Below, one piece after another: positions 33,701 through 45,343 of a stretch of DNA of 64,000 bases (position 1 is its first letter; each line of letters begins with the position of its first letter). A program made the translations under genes and the position numbers. The notes below the pieces were generated by a model. That model did not search any database and was not told the DNA's origin. It saw only the letters and a list, made by a program, of their open reading frames with translations. The stretch comes from Tetracentron sinense (taxonomy: Eukaryota > Streptophyta > Magnoliopsida > Trochodendrales > Trochodendraceae): assembly GCA_015143295.1 (NCBI GenBank), contig CM026570.1:28216445-28280444 (forward strand), written 5' to 3'.

Positions 33701-34057
33701 GGCAAGCTCAGTCCTCGGTATGTTGGGCCTTTTGAGATTATCACGCGAGTTGGTGAGGTTGCTTACAGGGTAGCTCTCCCACCACACATGGCCGCAGTTC
33801 ACAACGTTTTCCATGTGTCTATGCTTCGGAAGTATATTGCGGATCCTTCGCATGTCATAGACTTGGAACCGTTGGAGATTCGAGAGGACCTCACCTTGAT
33901 TGAAAAGCCGGTTCAGATTTTGGATCGAAGAGATCAAGTGCTTTGCAACAAGACAATCCCTTTGGTTCTTGTGCAATGGCAACACCATGCTCGGGAAGAA
34001 GCTACATGGGAGCGTGAAGCCGAAGTCAAAGTGAAGTATCCAGAATTATTTGAATGA
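30732..34057 (+). pseudogene. pol of Tekay-like copy 1: protease, RT, RNase H, integrase, chromodomain
   Basis: One frame with three stops. In order: aspartic protease with DTGS (30773-30784); RT with FVDD at 31721-31732, the usual plant gypsy form; RNase H ([22 protein letters not shown]); integrase with the zinc site (C-x2-C in RCLVCQQ), DFIVGLP, SDRDPRF and the DDE Glu in DGQTERVNQ; the GPFEI/HPVFHVS-type C-terminal region; and a chromodomain near 33880-34054 ending WEREAEVKVKYPELF. Stops: TGA 31355-31357, TAA 31439-31441, TAG 33593-33595. All can be explained by C-to-T change of CGA, CAA or CAG. Visible catalytic residues are intact. Confidence 0.92.
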
Positions 34058-34144
34058 GTTTTTGTATAAGTTTGTATATGACTTGTAATTTTCTTTTTTG
34101 TTGTAATGCAAGTAGCGTCTAAATTTCGAGGATGAAATTTTTGT

Positions 34145-34156
34145 AAGGGGGGAGGA
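34145..34156 (+). other. polypurine tract of copy 1
   Basis: AAGGGGGGAGGA directly precedes the 3' LTR. Confidence 0.9.
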
Positions 34157-34368
34157 CGTAGAGCCCCGGACCTTTTCACATTTAATGCATGACACTTTCA
34201 TTGCCATTTTGCCTTTAAAGAGGTATAATTAATAAATAAGGAAGAAATTGGAAATTCTAAACCGTCAGAAATGTTCGTTTTCGAAGTACGAACCCAACGC
34301 AAGTTGAATCGTCAAAATCGGACGAACGAGTCAAAAGTTATGGCCAAAACAGTTTGGACCTGCAGACC

Positions 34369-34552
34369 ACCGATCGCTCGGTCCATAGAGCGATCGATCG
34401 GTCCAAAACCGATCGCTCGGAGGCTATCGACTGGTCAAGATTTTTGTATGGGGAAATTTTCTAGAGAGTGAAATTTTAACCGATCGCTCGGTTATGAAAC
34501 TGATCGATCGGTAGGCAACCGATCGATCGGTCATTAACACCGATCACTCGGT
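34369..34552 (+). promoter_or_regulatory. palindrome cluster in 3' LTR U3 of copy 1
   Basis: Seven units, two more than in the 5' LTR. The extra units are a 20-bp piece near 34384-34403 and a 19-bp piece near 34500-34518. Confidence 0.9.
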
Positions 34553-35591
34553 ACTCGCGTTTTTGCAGAAATTTCAGTAAGGGTATTATGGTCTTTTGGT
34601 CGGTTCACTCTTACCTTAAGAGTTTAACCCGAGCCTTTAGGACTTCATTTCGACACTTAGAGAGATTGGGAGATAAGAAGAGAGGAGAGGGCGATTCCTA
34701 AACCTAGGGTTTCCATTTTGGAGAGAAATCAAGGGGTTTGTGAACCCACACTCAACTCAAGCCCATTTTTCTTCAAGATCAAGGCACAAGCTCGTGAGGA
34801 GCATCTCCTCAAGCCAGGGCAGCAACTCACGGTCGTTTTTGGAAGGGGATTTCTTCCTCACTTGATCAAGGTCGGTACTTCTTGCTACCCTCCTAGTTAT
34901 AGTTCCTTTTTTCCCTTTATTTCTCTTTATTTTCCTTTATTTACACATGTGCTATGAGATGGATGGTTGTGAATGGTGAATGGAGATGGAATGGGCGATT
35001 GGATGCCAATGGTTTTGTTGTGATGATTAAAATGGGGAGGGCATTGTTCCAATAATGAACATACATGCATGATTTGAGTAAAATCCATCTAGAAAAGCAT
35101 GTTGTAGGGTAAATCAATAATGAACACACCATGTTTGATGAAATGCCAAGATGAATGAAATGAATAATAAATAAAGAAATTTCATGCTTAAACATTCATG
35201 GAAATTGCTAGGGTTATGGTAGTGTGTTTTCGCGCTTTCCCTAAATTGTTTAATTTATTACTTGTATATATGGTGATGTGCAATGTATTGTGAATTCCCC
35301 AAAATGTCATATTTAATTTCCATTGCAAGTGTGTACACGATTACACAAGCACGGCATGAAACAACGTGATTTACCGATGTTTTCAAGGACGAGATGTAGA
35401 GGTGGGGCATATCCTACGATATGTTTCACTCCACTTTTGTCAAGGACAAGATGATCATGCATTGCATAGGGAAGGGTCTCCCATCCCATCGCATTACACG
35501 CATGGCATGGCATCGCATTACACGCATGGCATAGCATCGCATGACACGCATAGCATAGCATTTCATGACACTCATGGCATGACATGACACG

Positions 35592-35906
35592 CATGGATGC
35601 TAGTTGCGACGGACTATGAACGGCAACTAGGCATACCCATCTGCATATAGGGTATTGGTTGCGACGGACTATGAAAGGCAACTAGGCATATCATTCCGCA
35701 TGGATGCTAGTTGCGACGGGCTATGAACGACAACTAGTCATACACATTCTGCATGGATGCTAGTTGCGACGGGCTATGAACGGCAACTAGGCATGTCATT
35801 CCGCATATAAGGTACTAGTTGCGACGGACTATGAACGGCAACTAGGCATATCATTAATCATATAGGATACTAGTTGCGATGGGCTATGAAGGGCAACTAG
35901 GCATGT
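35592..35906 (+). repeat. hairpin-unit array in 3' LTR of copy 1
   Basis: Six CTAGTTGC...GCAACTAG units, the counterpart of 27991-28305, with a handful of point changes. Confidence 0.9.
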
Positions 35907-36640
35907 GAACATGTTTAAATTCCGAATAAGCAAGCATGATACAAGCATGACAAGCATGACACGGTAAATAAGTTCCCAATTACGCGAAGGGTATTTTAAG
36001 TCAAGTCAAGTGCATGGTGTTTTTCAAGGATTTTATCGGCTTTTCATGAACTGCAAGCATGATTATGAATTTCCTTATTTCTTTGTATGATATTAACTGT
36101 TCCTGATTCATATATATCTATATTGTTTCCTGGGTATGCATTGCTATCTCTTGCTATAACTGTTGGTTAGTGGTTAGTACCCGCTGAGTATTCCATGCTC
36201 AGCCGTACTTCTTATGTCGGCAGGTTCTGAGGGAGCTGCTGCTCCATTTGATGTTTGTGCTCCTGGTCCATGGGTGGAGGAGGAGTACGTCGAGGAGCCT
36301 TTGGAGGAACCTCCCGTAGAGGGTTATCAGTAGGTGGTGTTAGATTCTGAGTGGATTAGCTGTGGGTGAGCATGAGTGATTATATCCATGTATTTTGGCG
36401 GGCATGTCCGCACTTTCTTTGTTTTGATTTCTTTGTATTAAAACTTGGACCATGTGTATATACTTAGAGGTTTGTTAGACTTCCGCTGTGTCTTATAGTT
36501 ATGCTTCCGCTGTTATCCTCTATTGTATATGCTCTGTGGGTGTTTTGCAGGTGGTTTGTCAAGCAAGTCATGTAAGTCAAGATTTAGTCGTCCACGATTC
36601 ACTCTAACTCCTAGGGTGGGTTTTGGGTCGCGACATTAGG

Positions 36641-36880
36641 TGGTTGAATCCTAAGAGTTAGTGAATCTTAATTACAATTAAGAGGTATTAAAAGAGCCGC
36701 CTGTTGACCTTTGGGTTCTAACCAGACTCCAAGGAGTCTGATTATAACAATAGAGGATTCTAAGTCCTTATAGTAAACCATATTTAAACAAAAAAAAAAA
36801 AACACCTCTATGTCCCATGCTAAGATCAAATCACAACCAATTGCTATTGAACTCAGGAAGAGTTCAATTGCACCAATAAG
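36641..36880. mobile_element. further part of the split hAT/MITE-like host element
   Basis: GGTTGAATCCTAAGAGTTAG directly continues the host sequence interrupted at 26595. It ends with ATAAG (36876-36880), the target site of the next solo LTR. Confidence 0.55.
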
Positions 36881-38099
36881 TGTAAATCCCTAAGTAGGTG
36901 TTGGCAAATTCCGTGATCATTAGACAGGTCATGTGAGTCGAGTCGTGTTCAACTTGTCAGAAGAGAAGAGCTAAAGCATCAAGAAGATTGACGAAAGTGA
37001 AGAAAAAGCTCCTACTCTAGATCTAGAAAGGTAATTGACTTAGAGACCCCTACCTAGGTTGGATTTGACTTAGATAACTCTAAACATACCTAGGATGATA
37101 GTTTTAAACCTAATAAAGTTGTTTGATCTTAGTTGAATCAAATAAACATGAAATAAAGTATGGTTTAAAAAAAAATTCTGTCTCAACCGATCGCTCAGTG
37201 TTGAGACCGATCGATCCGTGGCCTACCGAGCGATCGGTGGCTGTCGACTGGACAAAAAATTTGTATGGGGTATTTTTCCAGAGAGATGATTTTCAACCAC
37301 TCGATCGGTTATGAGCACCGATCGATCCGTTTTGGACCGAGCGATCGGTAATGTGCACCGATCGATTGGTCCCCGTAAAAAGAATTTTTATTTTTCTGGA
37401 TTCCTTTTTTAAACCCTATATAAACAACTTTTTGGAGACCTAATTCGTATCTTTGTTTATTTTTGAAAGAGTAGAGGTCTGAGAAACTCCTCTAGGGTTT
37501 TTCCTATTGTTCTTATTAGATCTTTGTTGATCCCTCCTCTTTCTTTGATCCTAGAGAATGCAAGTATAGATCTAAACCTTTGATCTTGCATTGTGTGATC
37601 TCAGATCTATATGAGATCCCACTAGGGTTTGAAACTTCCAAAATTGATTCACAACCCTATACCTTGTGTGTGTATCCGGTGTTTGATCCGGAGCCTTCGT
37701 GGAAGGAGATCGATCGTGTGTGATCGTGGTTTTGAAGTAGCTTGAGAAGATTTGGTCGGTGTGGAACCGAAGCTGCTACGGCGGAGATCGAACCTGCTGG
37801 TTCGTGGAAATCAAGAGTAAGAGTCTATACCTAGGAACGTCGTTTCTATTTTGGTAAGGTCTTGTCTTGTACTTAAAATCTTTTCATAGTGAAGTTTGTT
37901 GCTGGACGAGGTCCCGTGGTTTTTTCCCGTTAGGGTTTTCCACGTAAAAATCTTCTGTGTTTGATTTGTGTGGATTGTCTGAGTGAATTGTTCATTGATT
38001 TTTAAACATATTAATTAAAAAAATTTGGTTAGAAATTATTAGATAGACCTATTCACCCCCCCTCTAGGTCTTAGAGATCATTGATCTGGATAAATTTCA
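36881..38099 (+). mobile_element. Sirevirus solo LTR, TSD ATAAG
   Basis: 1219 bp, TGTAAATCCC to AAATTTCA, nearly identical to the LTRs of the Sirevirus at 15091-26294 but in opposite orientation. ATAAG flanks it at 36876-36880 and 38100-38104, so it arose by LTR-LTR recombination of a full insertion. Palindrome cluster at 37186-37370 (185 bp), TATATAAA near 37419-37426. Confidence 0.95.
37186..37370 (+). promoter_or_regulatory. palindrome cluster in the Sirevirus solo LTR
   Basis: Seven units in the element-sense order. The non-palindromic core, GGCTGTCGACTGG through TTTCCAGAGAG (37239-37286), aligns with 26841-26887 of the gypsy LTR. Confidence 0.9.
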
Positions 38100-38104
38100 A
38101 TAAG

Positions 38105-38335
38105 TCAACACGTGTCCTTGTTAACCCCTATTAATTGTGCTTAAGATTTACTAACTCTTAGGGTTCAACAATATAGTCTTAGTTTTTAGGAAAAAGAATT
38201 TAAAAGATATTTAATTCTGATCAAGAATTTTTAACTCTTAGAATTAATATTTTTTTTTTCTAAAAACAAAGGTTTGATTATTGAACCCGAAGAGTTAGTG
38301 AATGTTAACTATATTTTGTTAACGGTTAGTCTAAA
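38105..38335. repeat. fold-back MITE-like segment
   Basis: The left arm (TTGTTAACCCC, ACTAACTCTTAGGGTTCAAC, TTTTTAG) is repeated inverted in the right arm ending about 38335 (AACCCGAAGAGTTAGTGAA). Same family as 7340-7575. Confidence 0.6.
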
Positions 38336-39199
38336 ATTATTCACAAATCAGAGCACAATTAGATACCATTAACAAATAAATAAAATAAATAACTATATAA
38401 TGAATCACTTGAATTGAGAGGCGCTCGAAGAGTCTTTTTTGAAGATAGTCGACGCCTCCCATTGTGCAAGGGATAAGGCAGCTCTATCTTCGGGATTCAA
38501 CTCAGCTCAGATTCATCCAATCTTTCCTTACAAGTTTGCACTACTTGGTGGAAGACGACTTGGTGGAAGACGACAGTACCCAACCTCCTTTAGGATGGCT
38601 GAATAAAATTAATTTTAAATTAAAATTTCATTCCTTCGTATACTTTAAATTTAACCATATATATAAAATTAATCAAATTAATTTTATTGCATCAAAAGTA
38701 ATTTCAATAAAATTAATTTAATCGCAGGATCAAAACATCTCATAATATGAGATTTTAAATCGGGTTAAATTATATTACCGATTAATTCAAAACACTTCTA
38801 AATTTAATTATTTAAGTGTTTGCAGATTGTCCAAAATTCGTCAGATTCTCCCCTTTGTATATGCGGTTCCAGGTCGATGGATTAGTCCAATTAAGGACCG
38901 ATCCAAAATTGACGATCCGATTAGAATATCTCAAGATACTAGTCAATTAGGATGGACCCGAAAGAGTATGTCCAATTAGTCTAGATAAGAGACGATCCAT
39001 TTGGATTGTCAAAAATTGATCTCGAGGTCTGTCTAAAAAGACAATCTGTTTAGATCAATTAAACGGGTCCGAACTAAATAGTTCGATCCTAAGAAAAATC
39101 AGTCCACATAATATGGTTGGTCAATCTGAATGAGAAGTATTTCTTGAACCCATCGGTGTATACCTCTATGATAGAGTATACAAGTTCTCGGTCTGATAT
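38336..39199. other. intergenic / unassigned, no gene seen
   Basis: AT-rich, then a stretch from about 38820 with many short GATCC-containing repeats (CAATTAGGATGGACC, GACGATCC). It could be part of an unrecognised LTR. It resumes beyond the solo LTR at 41622. Confidence 0.4.
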
Positions 39200-39204
39200 A
39201 ATCC

Positions 39205-41616
39205 TGTAACGACCCCAAAATCCTACTAAGGCTAAAATAGGACTTTGGAATCGCCACATTCACTTAAACTGCTTAAAACCATGCATACAAGGCTACTACA
39301 CGAGTCTCCAAAAATGAGAGTAATAAAATTCCGATATATAAACCCAATCCAACCTGCACAAGTCTAAGGTCTATATATACAACTCACAATGAACCAACAA
39401 GTCTGATACACAACTAACAAGAAGTCTACTGAGCAACATCCTCTAAAAGTCAAATACAAAACTCTCTCAATGAAAAGAAATGTAAACTAAGAAGTGTAGC
39501 CGCCCAAGTCTCCGGCTCCCTCCTCAGAAGGCTCACCTTCACCTCCTTCCTCGAGGTAAGTCTCCTCAACCCACGGCTCCGCCGTGTACTCCTGCTCTAT
39601 ACCTGCCAAGATAAAATCCGGCTGAGTACAAAGGTACTCAGTGTATATAAAATCCAATCAACAATAATAATATACCTGCACTTAGTCAGAAACATATCCA
39701 ATAGCATAATAACATAATCAGAGTGCGGAAGAACGTGTGTGCATATTCATCATATCATCACCTTAACTCGTGTACTTGTGAGAATCTTAGACTTGGAAGA
39801 CAATACACTTATGAGTTGCTTATGCTTATGAGACCACGTGCTTGTGAGATGCTTACACTTATGCTTATGCACTTATTCAGATCATACCAGGATGAGACAT
39901 GCCGTTCTTGGCGGATACGGACCACGCCTTATGCACTTATTCAGATCACACTGTAATAAGACATGCCGTTCTTGGTGGATACGGACCATGCCATGCTTAT
40001 GCTTATTCAGAATGTCATACGTATGCCATGTTCATGCTTGTAGTCCATATGTGTGACTTTTGAGACTCTTATCTTAACATACACGTGCATATGTGCTTAA
40101 GTGTCGAAATTAATATTCGAGTTGGTAATTGCTTAGGTTCCGATCTCCCACCATGGAAACTCCACTATATGTCCCATACCAAATAGTTAGAGAATTCCCG
40201 GTTTGAGAGATGTTCCTCTAAGTTCTTACCTTCCCGACTATCAATTTCCATGCAAATAATTAGACATACTTAACAAACCATTCACATATACATATCTTAT
40301 CATAATTCATATCGCAATTCATAATCAATTTACCACCATTTCATAAGAGTATAATAGCATTTATCCATTCAAGCCTTTTCACAAACACCTTGTGTACGTA
40401 TAATATGAATCCATATCTCCTCTATATTTTCAAGCATTCATCAAACCATAATTCATCCATACAATCAATATATTCATCCACATCCACAAATTAATCCCAT
40501 CCTCCATACATTCTATCCACATTTCCAATCCATATATCCATTCACATTCCCATCCATAATCAGCTTATTTCATAGAAAATTAGGGAAAATGCATCAACTA
40601 TCTATTTCTACAATTCTTAGCACATCAACATTCACAAAACCTTAAAATAGAGTTGATTAGGATAGTATATCGACCTTAGGAATCCTTCCCTTGGATTCAA
40701 AACGCTCCTGAGACGATTTGGAGAAGCTTCCCAAACTTTTCTTGCAATCTCCTATCAATCTCCTCCTTCTCCAAGAAAACCCTCTCTCAAAACCCTAGGG
40801 TTTCTCCCCCTTTTTGCCAAATTAGGTTAGAACTAGGTGGAGTATTTTAATATTTCGAGTAGGACCCCCTATTTATAGCCCCAAGGTATGAGAACGAAAA
40901 GACCAAAAAGCCCATACTAAAAATAAGCAAAAACACGAAGGACCGAGCGATCGGTGGTAATGACCGAGCGATCGGTTGCCTACCGATCGATCGGTGTTTA
41001 TGACCGGGCGATCGGTCAAAAACACACTCTCTGGAAAATTTCCCCATACAAAATTTTGGACCAGTCGATAGATACCGATCGATCGGTTTTGGACCGATCG
41101 ATCGCTGGTTCTGACCGAGTGATCGGTGCTCTATTTCGACTCATTTTACTGTTTTGGCCATAACTTTTTACTCGTTCATCGGATTTTGACGATTCAACTT
41201 GGGTTGGATTCGTCTTTCGAAAATGAACATTTCTGGCATTTTAGAATTTCCAATTTCCACTTAATTAATAGACTAAAATATCCCCAAAGTTGACTGATCT
41301 GTAATTCCATTAGACAAAACTCACTATTGACTTGACTTAAACTCAAAATGAGGAAAAACACTAACCATGAACCTCGAAGAGGGTTCCAACACCTTTCTAA
41401 TGGTTCAAGAATCACACAATTCCAGTAAACGGTGCTAAAACTAGAGCTTCCTAAAGTTTAGGGTGTGCTATGACATCCATCCGTTACAAGTTGATTAAGC
41501 CTAGTTTACATCACCATAATTAGATATAAAAAAAACAATAAACATCAAACATCACAAGGACTAAAATACCCTTAACACAATGAAATAAAAACATGAAAAA
41601 GATTCGGGTCTCTACA
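39205..41616 (-). mobile_element. diverged Tekay-type solo LTR, TSD AATCC
   Basis: 2412 bp on the plus strand from TGTAACGACCCC to GGGTCTCTACA, flanked by AATCC (39200-39204, 41617-41621). In minus orientation it has the Tekay-type order: U3 block with GATTCAACTTGGG, palindrome cluster (40942-41127), TATAAATAG at about 40869-40877, leader repeats near 39895-40000, and a leader hairpin near 39620-39640. Confidence 0.9.
40942..41127 (-). promoter_or_regulatory. palindrome cluster of the diverged gypsy solo LTR
   Basis: Seven ACCGATCG-type units around the shared core (ACCAGTCGATAG on the plus strand near 41060). TATAAATAG follows about 65 bp downstream on the minus strand. Confidence 0.88.
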
Positions 41617-41621
41617 AATCC

Positions 41622-43594
41622 TGTCAGAGCTTCCGCGCCTAAGGATGAACTCTCCAAGGCTCACTTTCTCATTCTCTATTTATAGAGTGTGAAGGGACCA
41701 AGCTTTGAGGCAAACCAATAGTCACACGGTTTGGCTTTAAAGCCCATGACACCATGATCATGATTATGGTATTAATTCACACCCATGAACACACCCATGA
41801 ACCCATACGTTATGGTGTTGAAATCTAAAGAAACTAATACTTCAATAACTGTTGGACAACAGAGAGTCTCAAGTTAATAACTCATGGATACATATGAGTG
41901 TTTGGTCTATGTATTTTCATCATGGCCATTAGATTCCAATATCCAATTGATCCAATGATCCATATGGATTGTATGGATCAAAATCCAAAAGACTAAGACA
42001 CACTAGCATGTGCCTCATAGACACATTAAATCATAATTTAATAATAATAAACACTAATAAATTTCTTATTTTAAAATCAAATTAAATCTAACATATTTAA
42101 TAGGAGTTAACATGGACACGTGTTGACTTGTGGGTGCGATTGAACTCTCCCTGAGTTCAATTGCAATTGACTGTGGATTCGATCTCCCCATACTATGCTA
42201 TAAATAAACAAAAAAAAATCTGTTTTTTTTTTTCTCTCAAAAGTTTAGGGGGGCATGTTGTCACGGGTAATTTACATTGCTAACCAAATCCCGTGCGGCA
42301 CTTGATCAATCTGTCGATCAAGTCAGCCTATTCGGTCAGTTACCTAAGAAACAAGAGGAAAGCACACCACAATGCACAAGAATGAAGCAAAGATCAATAT
42401 TATTGCAGAAAGGGAAAGGTTACAAGACACTATACAGGTAATGAAAATAAAAGACACTAGGGAAGCATGTGATCAAAGATGGTGCAAAGACAACTCACTC
42501 AAGTGAACTACCACCTCTCCTATAAGGTGGATGATAAACCTTTTACAAGTTAGCAGAATGAAGCATTCTATGTGCTGGTGAAGTCATACTCTCTTATTAC
42601 AAAAATGCCACTAAGACTTTGACGACTAAACTACCCTTTTACAAAAGATAAAAAGACACAAATAGTGTCACCACTAAGGCCATGCAAACATTACTTGACG
42701 AATGATTGTGACAACATGCCCCCAACCCTCCCTACCCCTTGGCCCGTCCCTGGTCCTTGGGAAGAAAACAGACGATTTGATTCCCTTGATGAGTTACATT
42801 TTGGCGAGCTTTTCTGTAAACCCCATCAAAACGCCTTAGAGCATTAACACCCTCTCATAGGATAATATACTACCGTTCATGTTCTACGTGAAGTGGGCAA
42901 CTTAATTTCATGTCTTTTTTTCACCCTCTCATTTTATTTTCAACTTATCTTATTTTGAAGGACAAAAAAGCTATTTTAATTTTTCTTTATTTCAAAATGG
43001 GGCAGCCTTGTCATTAAGGTGGAGCCTAAGAGGTTAAAATTGCACCCTTTGTTAATGTCAAGGACTCTTAATCTAGTGACAGTTTTATAAAATTGCCACT
43101 GCCTCGACATCACCTTCACGTAGTATGAAATGTGTTAACGTTTATTTTACGGAAGGAAAAAAAACGTGTGATGTCAAGGTGTTGACAGTTTTGGATGTTC
43201 TTTTCATAATTACAATGTTCTTACCGCCTTGAGTCCTTGACATTAAAAAGGAGTTCGTTTTTAACCGCCACGACATTAAAGCTTTGTCTTAATTACAAGA
43301 TTGCCACAACCTGTAATAAAAAAATGGATAAAATACATTTACAGTTCTTGAGGTTTGATGAAAATACATATAGACCCCCTCAGGTTTCAGAAAATACATT
43401 AGGTACCCCTTTTTTTTCAAAATATGGAAACTTACACCCTTCCCATCAATTGACCGTTAGTCAACTGATGGAATGATGATGTCATGGGAAAACATGGTAT
43501 GAACTACATAAATACCCTCTCTAAAGTTGTCATTTTCCATTTTTTTATATACCAAATTATCCCTTCATTTTGAAATGAAATCAAATCCTCTAGG
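41622..43594. other. unassigned repeats and intergenic DNA, no gene seen
   Basis: 41622-42260 continues the sequence interrupted by the solo LTR. 42090-42210 is the inverse complement of the sequence around 36800-36880 joined to 38105-38135. TGTCACGGGTAATTTAC at about 42259 may start another LTR. 42700-43590 has poly-A and poly-T runs and no coding signal. Confidence 0.4.
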
Positions 43595-43685
43595 ATGATC
43601 ACGTGTCCTTTTTGACACCCCTTGAGGTTGCCACGTGTCCTTGAAACCCCTTGAGGTAGCCACGTGTCCTTTTTAACACCCCTTA
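43595..43685. repeat. three ~31-bp tandem copies
   Basis: Units of CACGTGTCCTTTTTGACACC followed by CCTTGAGG; the middle copy is shorter. The same words occur in MITE arms at about 7345. Confidence 0.8.
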
Positions 43686-43738
43686 AACGGGGTTAGATTC
43701 ACTCACCCCTATGGTTCCCATGGGTCACGACTTGTGAC

Positions 43739-45343
43739 CCATGAGCAATCCATCTACTACATCAGTAAGTGCCTACTAGAATATGAAGAGAAGTATAGTC
43801 CGCTTGAGAAAACTTGTCTAGCACTGGTCTGGGTTACTCAGCGTCTACGGCACTATCTGCTTTCCTAACCGGCAATTCAGATCTCCCGGATGGACCTGCT
43901 CAAGTATCTACCGGAAAAGCTAGCTACTATCCAAAGGACAGCCCGATGACTTATGATGTTATCTAAACTCGACATTACGTACATGACTCAGAAGTCAATC
44001 AAGGGGCAGACAATTGCAGATCACTTGGCCCACAGTCTAGCACAAGACTACGTCTCAGTACATGATCAATTTCCAAATGAAGCCATCCTCCTGTATGCAG
44101 AGGCTGAAGAGCAAGAATATCTTGGCTGGGAGTTGTATTTTGACGGAGCCGCTAACAGTCATGGACATAGGGTAGGAGCAGTCCTGATCTCTCTCAAGGG
44201 AGCTCATCTCCTCATCTTAGTTAAACTGAAATTTAAATGTTCGAACAACGAGGCGGAATATGAGGCATGTATAACTGAACCGAAAAAAGCCCTAGGCATC
44301 GGGATTGAAGAAATAGACGTCTACGGTGACTCATCTATAGTAATCTGTCAAACAAACGAATCTTGGGTCATTCAAGAAGCCAAACTAGTCTCATACCTGG
44401 CCTATCTCAACATACTAATCACTCAGTTTAAAAGAATCACCTTCAGTTACAGGTTCAGGAACCATAACAGATTCGTAGACGCACTAGCCACTCTCACCTC
44501 CATGATACAGATTCCCAAGGGCATCATGCTCTAGCCAATTGAGATTCAGCAACATGATCAGTTTGCCTACTGTCTTGAAATAGAAGAGGTATCTAACAAC
44601 AAACCTTGGTATGTAGAATCAAGCAGCATCTCAAGGACGAGACCTTCCTACTTGATGCCACCAAAACGGACCATCGGACAATCAGAATACTGGTCATTCA
44701 GTTTGTTCTCTTAGGAGAATTCTTGTACAAGAGATCACCAAACCTAATCTGGCTCAGATGCGTCAATACTTGTGAAGTTGCACAAGTAGTCGAAGAAGTT
44801 CATGGAGGAACTTACAGCTCATATATGAATGGGTTAATGTTATCCAAGAAGATACTCAGACTGGGATACTATTGGTCCATAATAGAATCTAATTATTGCT
44901 AGCATGTACAAAAATGCCACCAGTGCCAAATTTATACTGATAAGATCAATGCACCATCAACCAGGCTGCACAATCTCATTGCTCTATGGTCATTCTCAGC
45001 TCGGGGCATCGACGTCATCAGACCTATACCGTCGAAAGCATCAAACGGACATCGATTCATCCTGGTAGCAATCGATTACTTCATGGAGAAAGGCCATTAT
45101 CTACCGGACATCGATTCATCTTTGTGGTTCAATGTTTTCTGAGAAAGGCCATTATCTACCGGTACGATGTCCCATTTGAGATTGTAACAGACAATGCTCT
45201 CAACTTCTACAACAGGGGGACAAAAGTTCAAGATACAACATCACAATTCCACGCCATATAGGCCATAGACCAATGGTGCAGTTGAAGCCGCCAATAAGAA
45301 CATGAAGAAAATCATAGAAAAGATGGCAACCAATTAGTCTGTC
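43739..45343 (+). pseudogene. Tat-lineage Ty3/gypsy pol remnant (RNase H, second RNase H, integrase start)
   Basis: The frames shift repeatedly, but the order is clear. 43770-43950 encodes the end of the RT-linked RNase H (YSPLEKTCLALVWVTQRLRHY). 43953-44534 (193 residues) starts with the QKSIKGQTIADHLA linker and holds the extra archaeal-type RNase H of the Tat lineage (LYFDGAANSHG, NNEAEYEACI, VYGDSSIVI). 44606-44902 has the integrase zinc-binding region (LRCV, EEVHGG, GYYW), and 44900-45340 has broken integrase core pieces. The old LTR at 45344 cuts it off. Confidence 0.85.

Larger units (their letters stand above)
26596..36635 (+). mobile_element. complete Tekay/Del-type Ty3/gypsy chromovirus (copy 1)
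   Basis: A 10,040-bp element with long LTRs (2439 and 2479 bp), TSD TTAGG on both sides (26591-26595, 36636-36640), initiator tRNA-Met PBS, PPT, and gag, protease, RT, RNase H, integrase and a C-terminal chromodomain in gypsy order. The chromodomain and long LTRs place it in the chromoviruses, best fit Tekay/Del. By eye about 40 substitutions separate the LTRs (about 1.6%). A 144-bp intron-like segment lies between gag and protease. Five in-frame stops inactivate Gag-Pol. Confidence 0.95.
34157..36635 (+). repeat. 3' LTR of Tekay-like copy 1
   Basis: 2479 bp, beginning CGTAGAGCCC (the expected TG has become CG) and ending GGGTCGCGACA. It is 40 bp longer than the 5' LTR: +20 and +19 bp in the palindrome cluster and +1 near 35150. 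The hairpin array is at 35592-35906. Confidence 0.93.

Noticed and set aside
39723-40056. Repetitive frames rich in Leu, Met and Cys
   Set aside because: They fall in the leader repeats of the solo LTR at 39205-41616.
42259-42720. Possible LTR starting TGTCACGGGTAATTTAC
   Set aside because: No partner LTR, TSD, PBS or PPT could be found, so it is left as unassigned.
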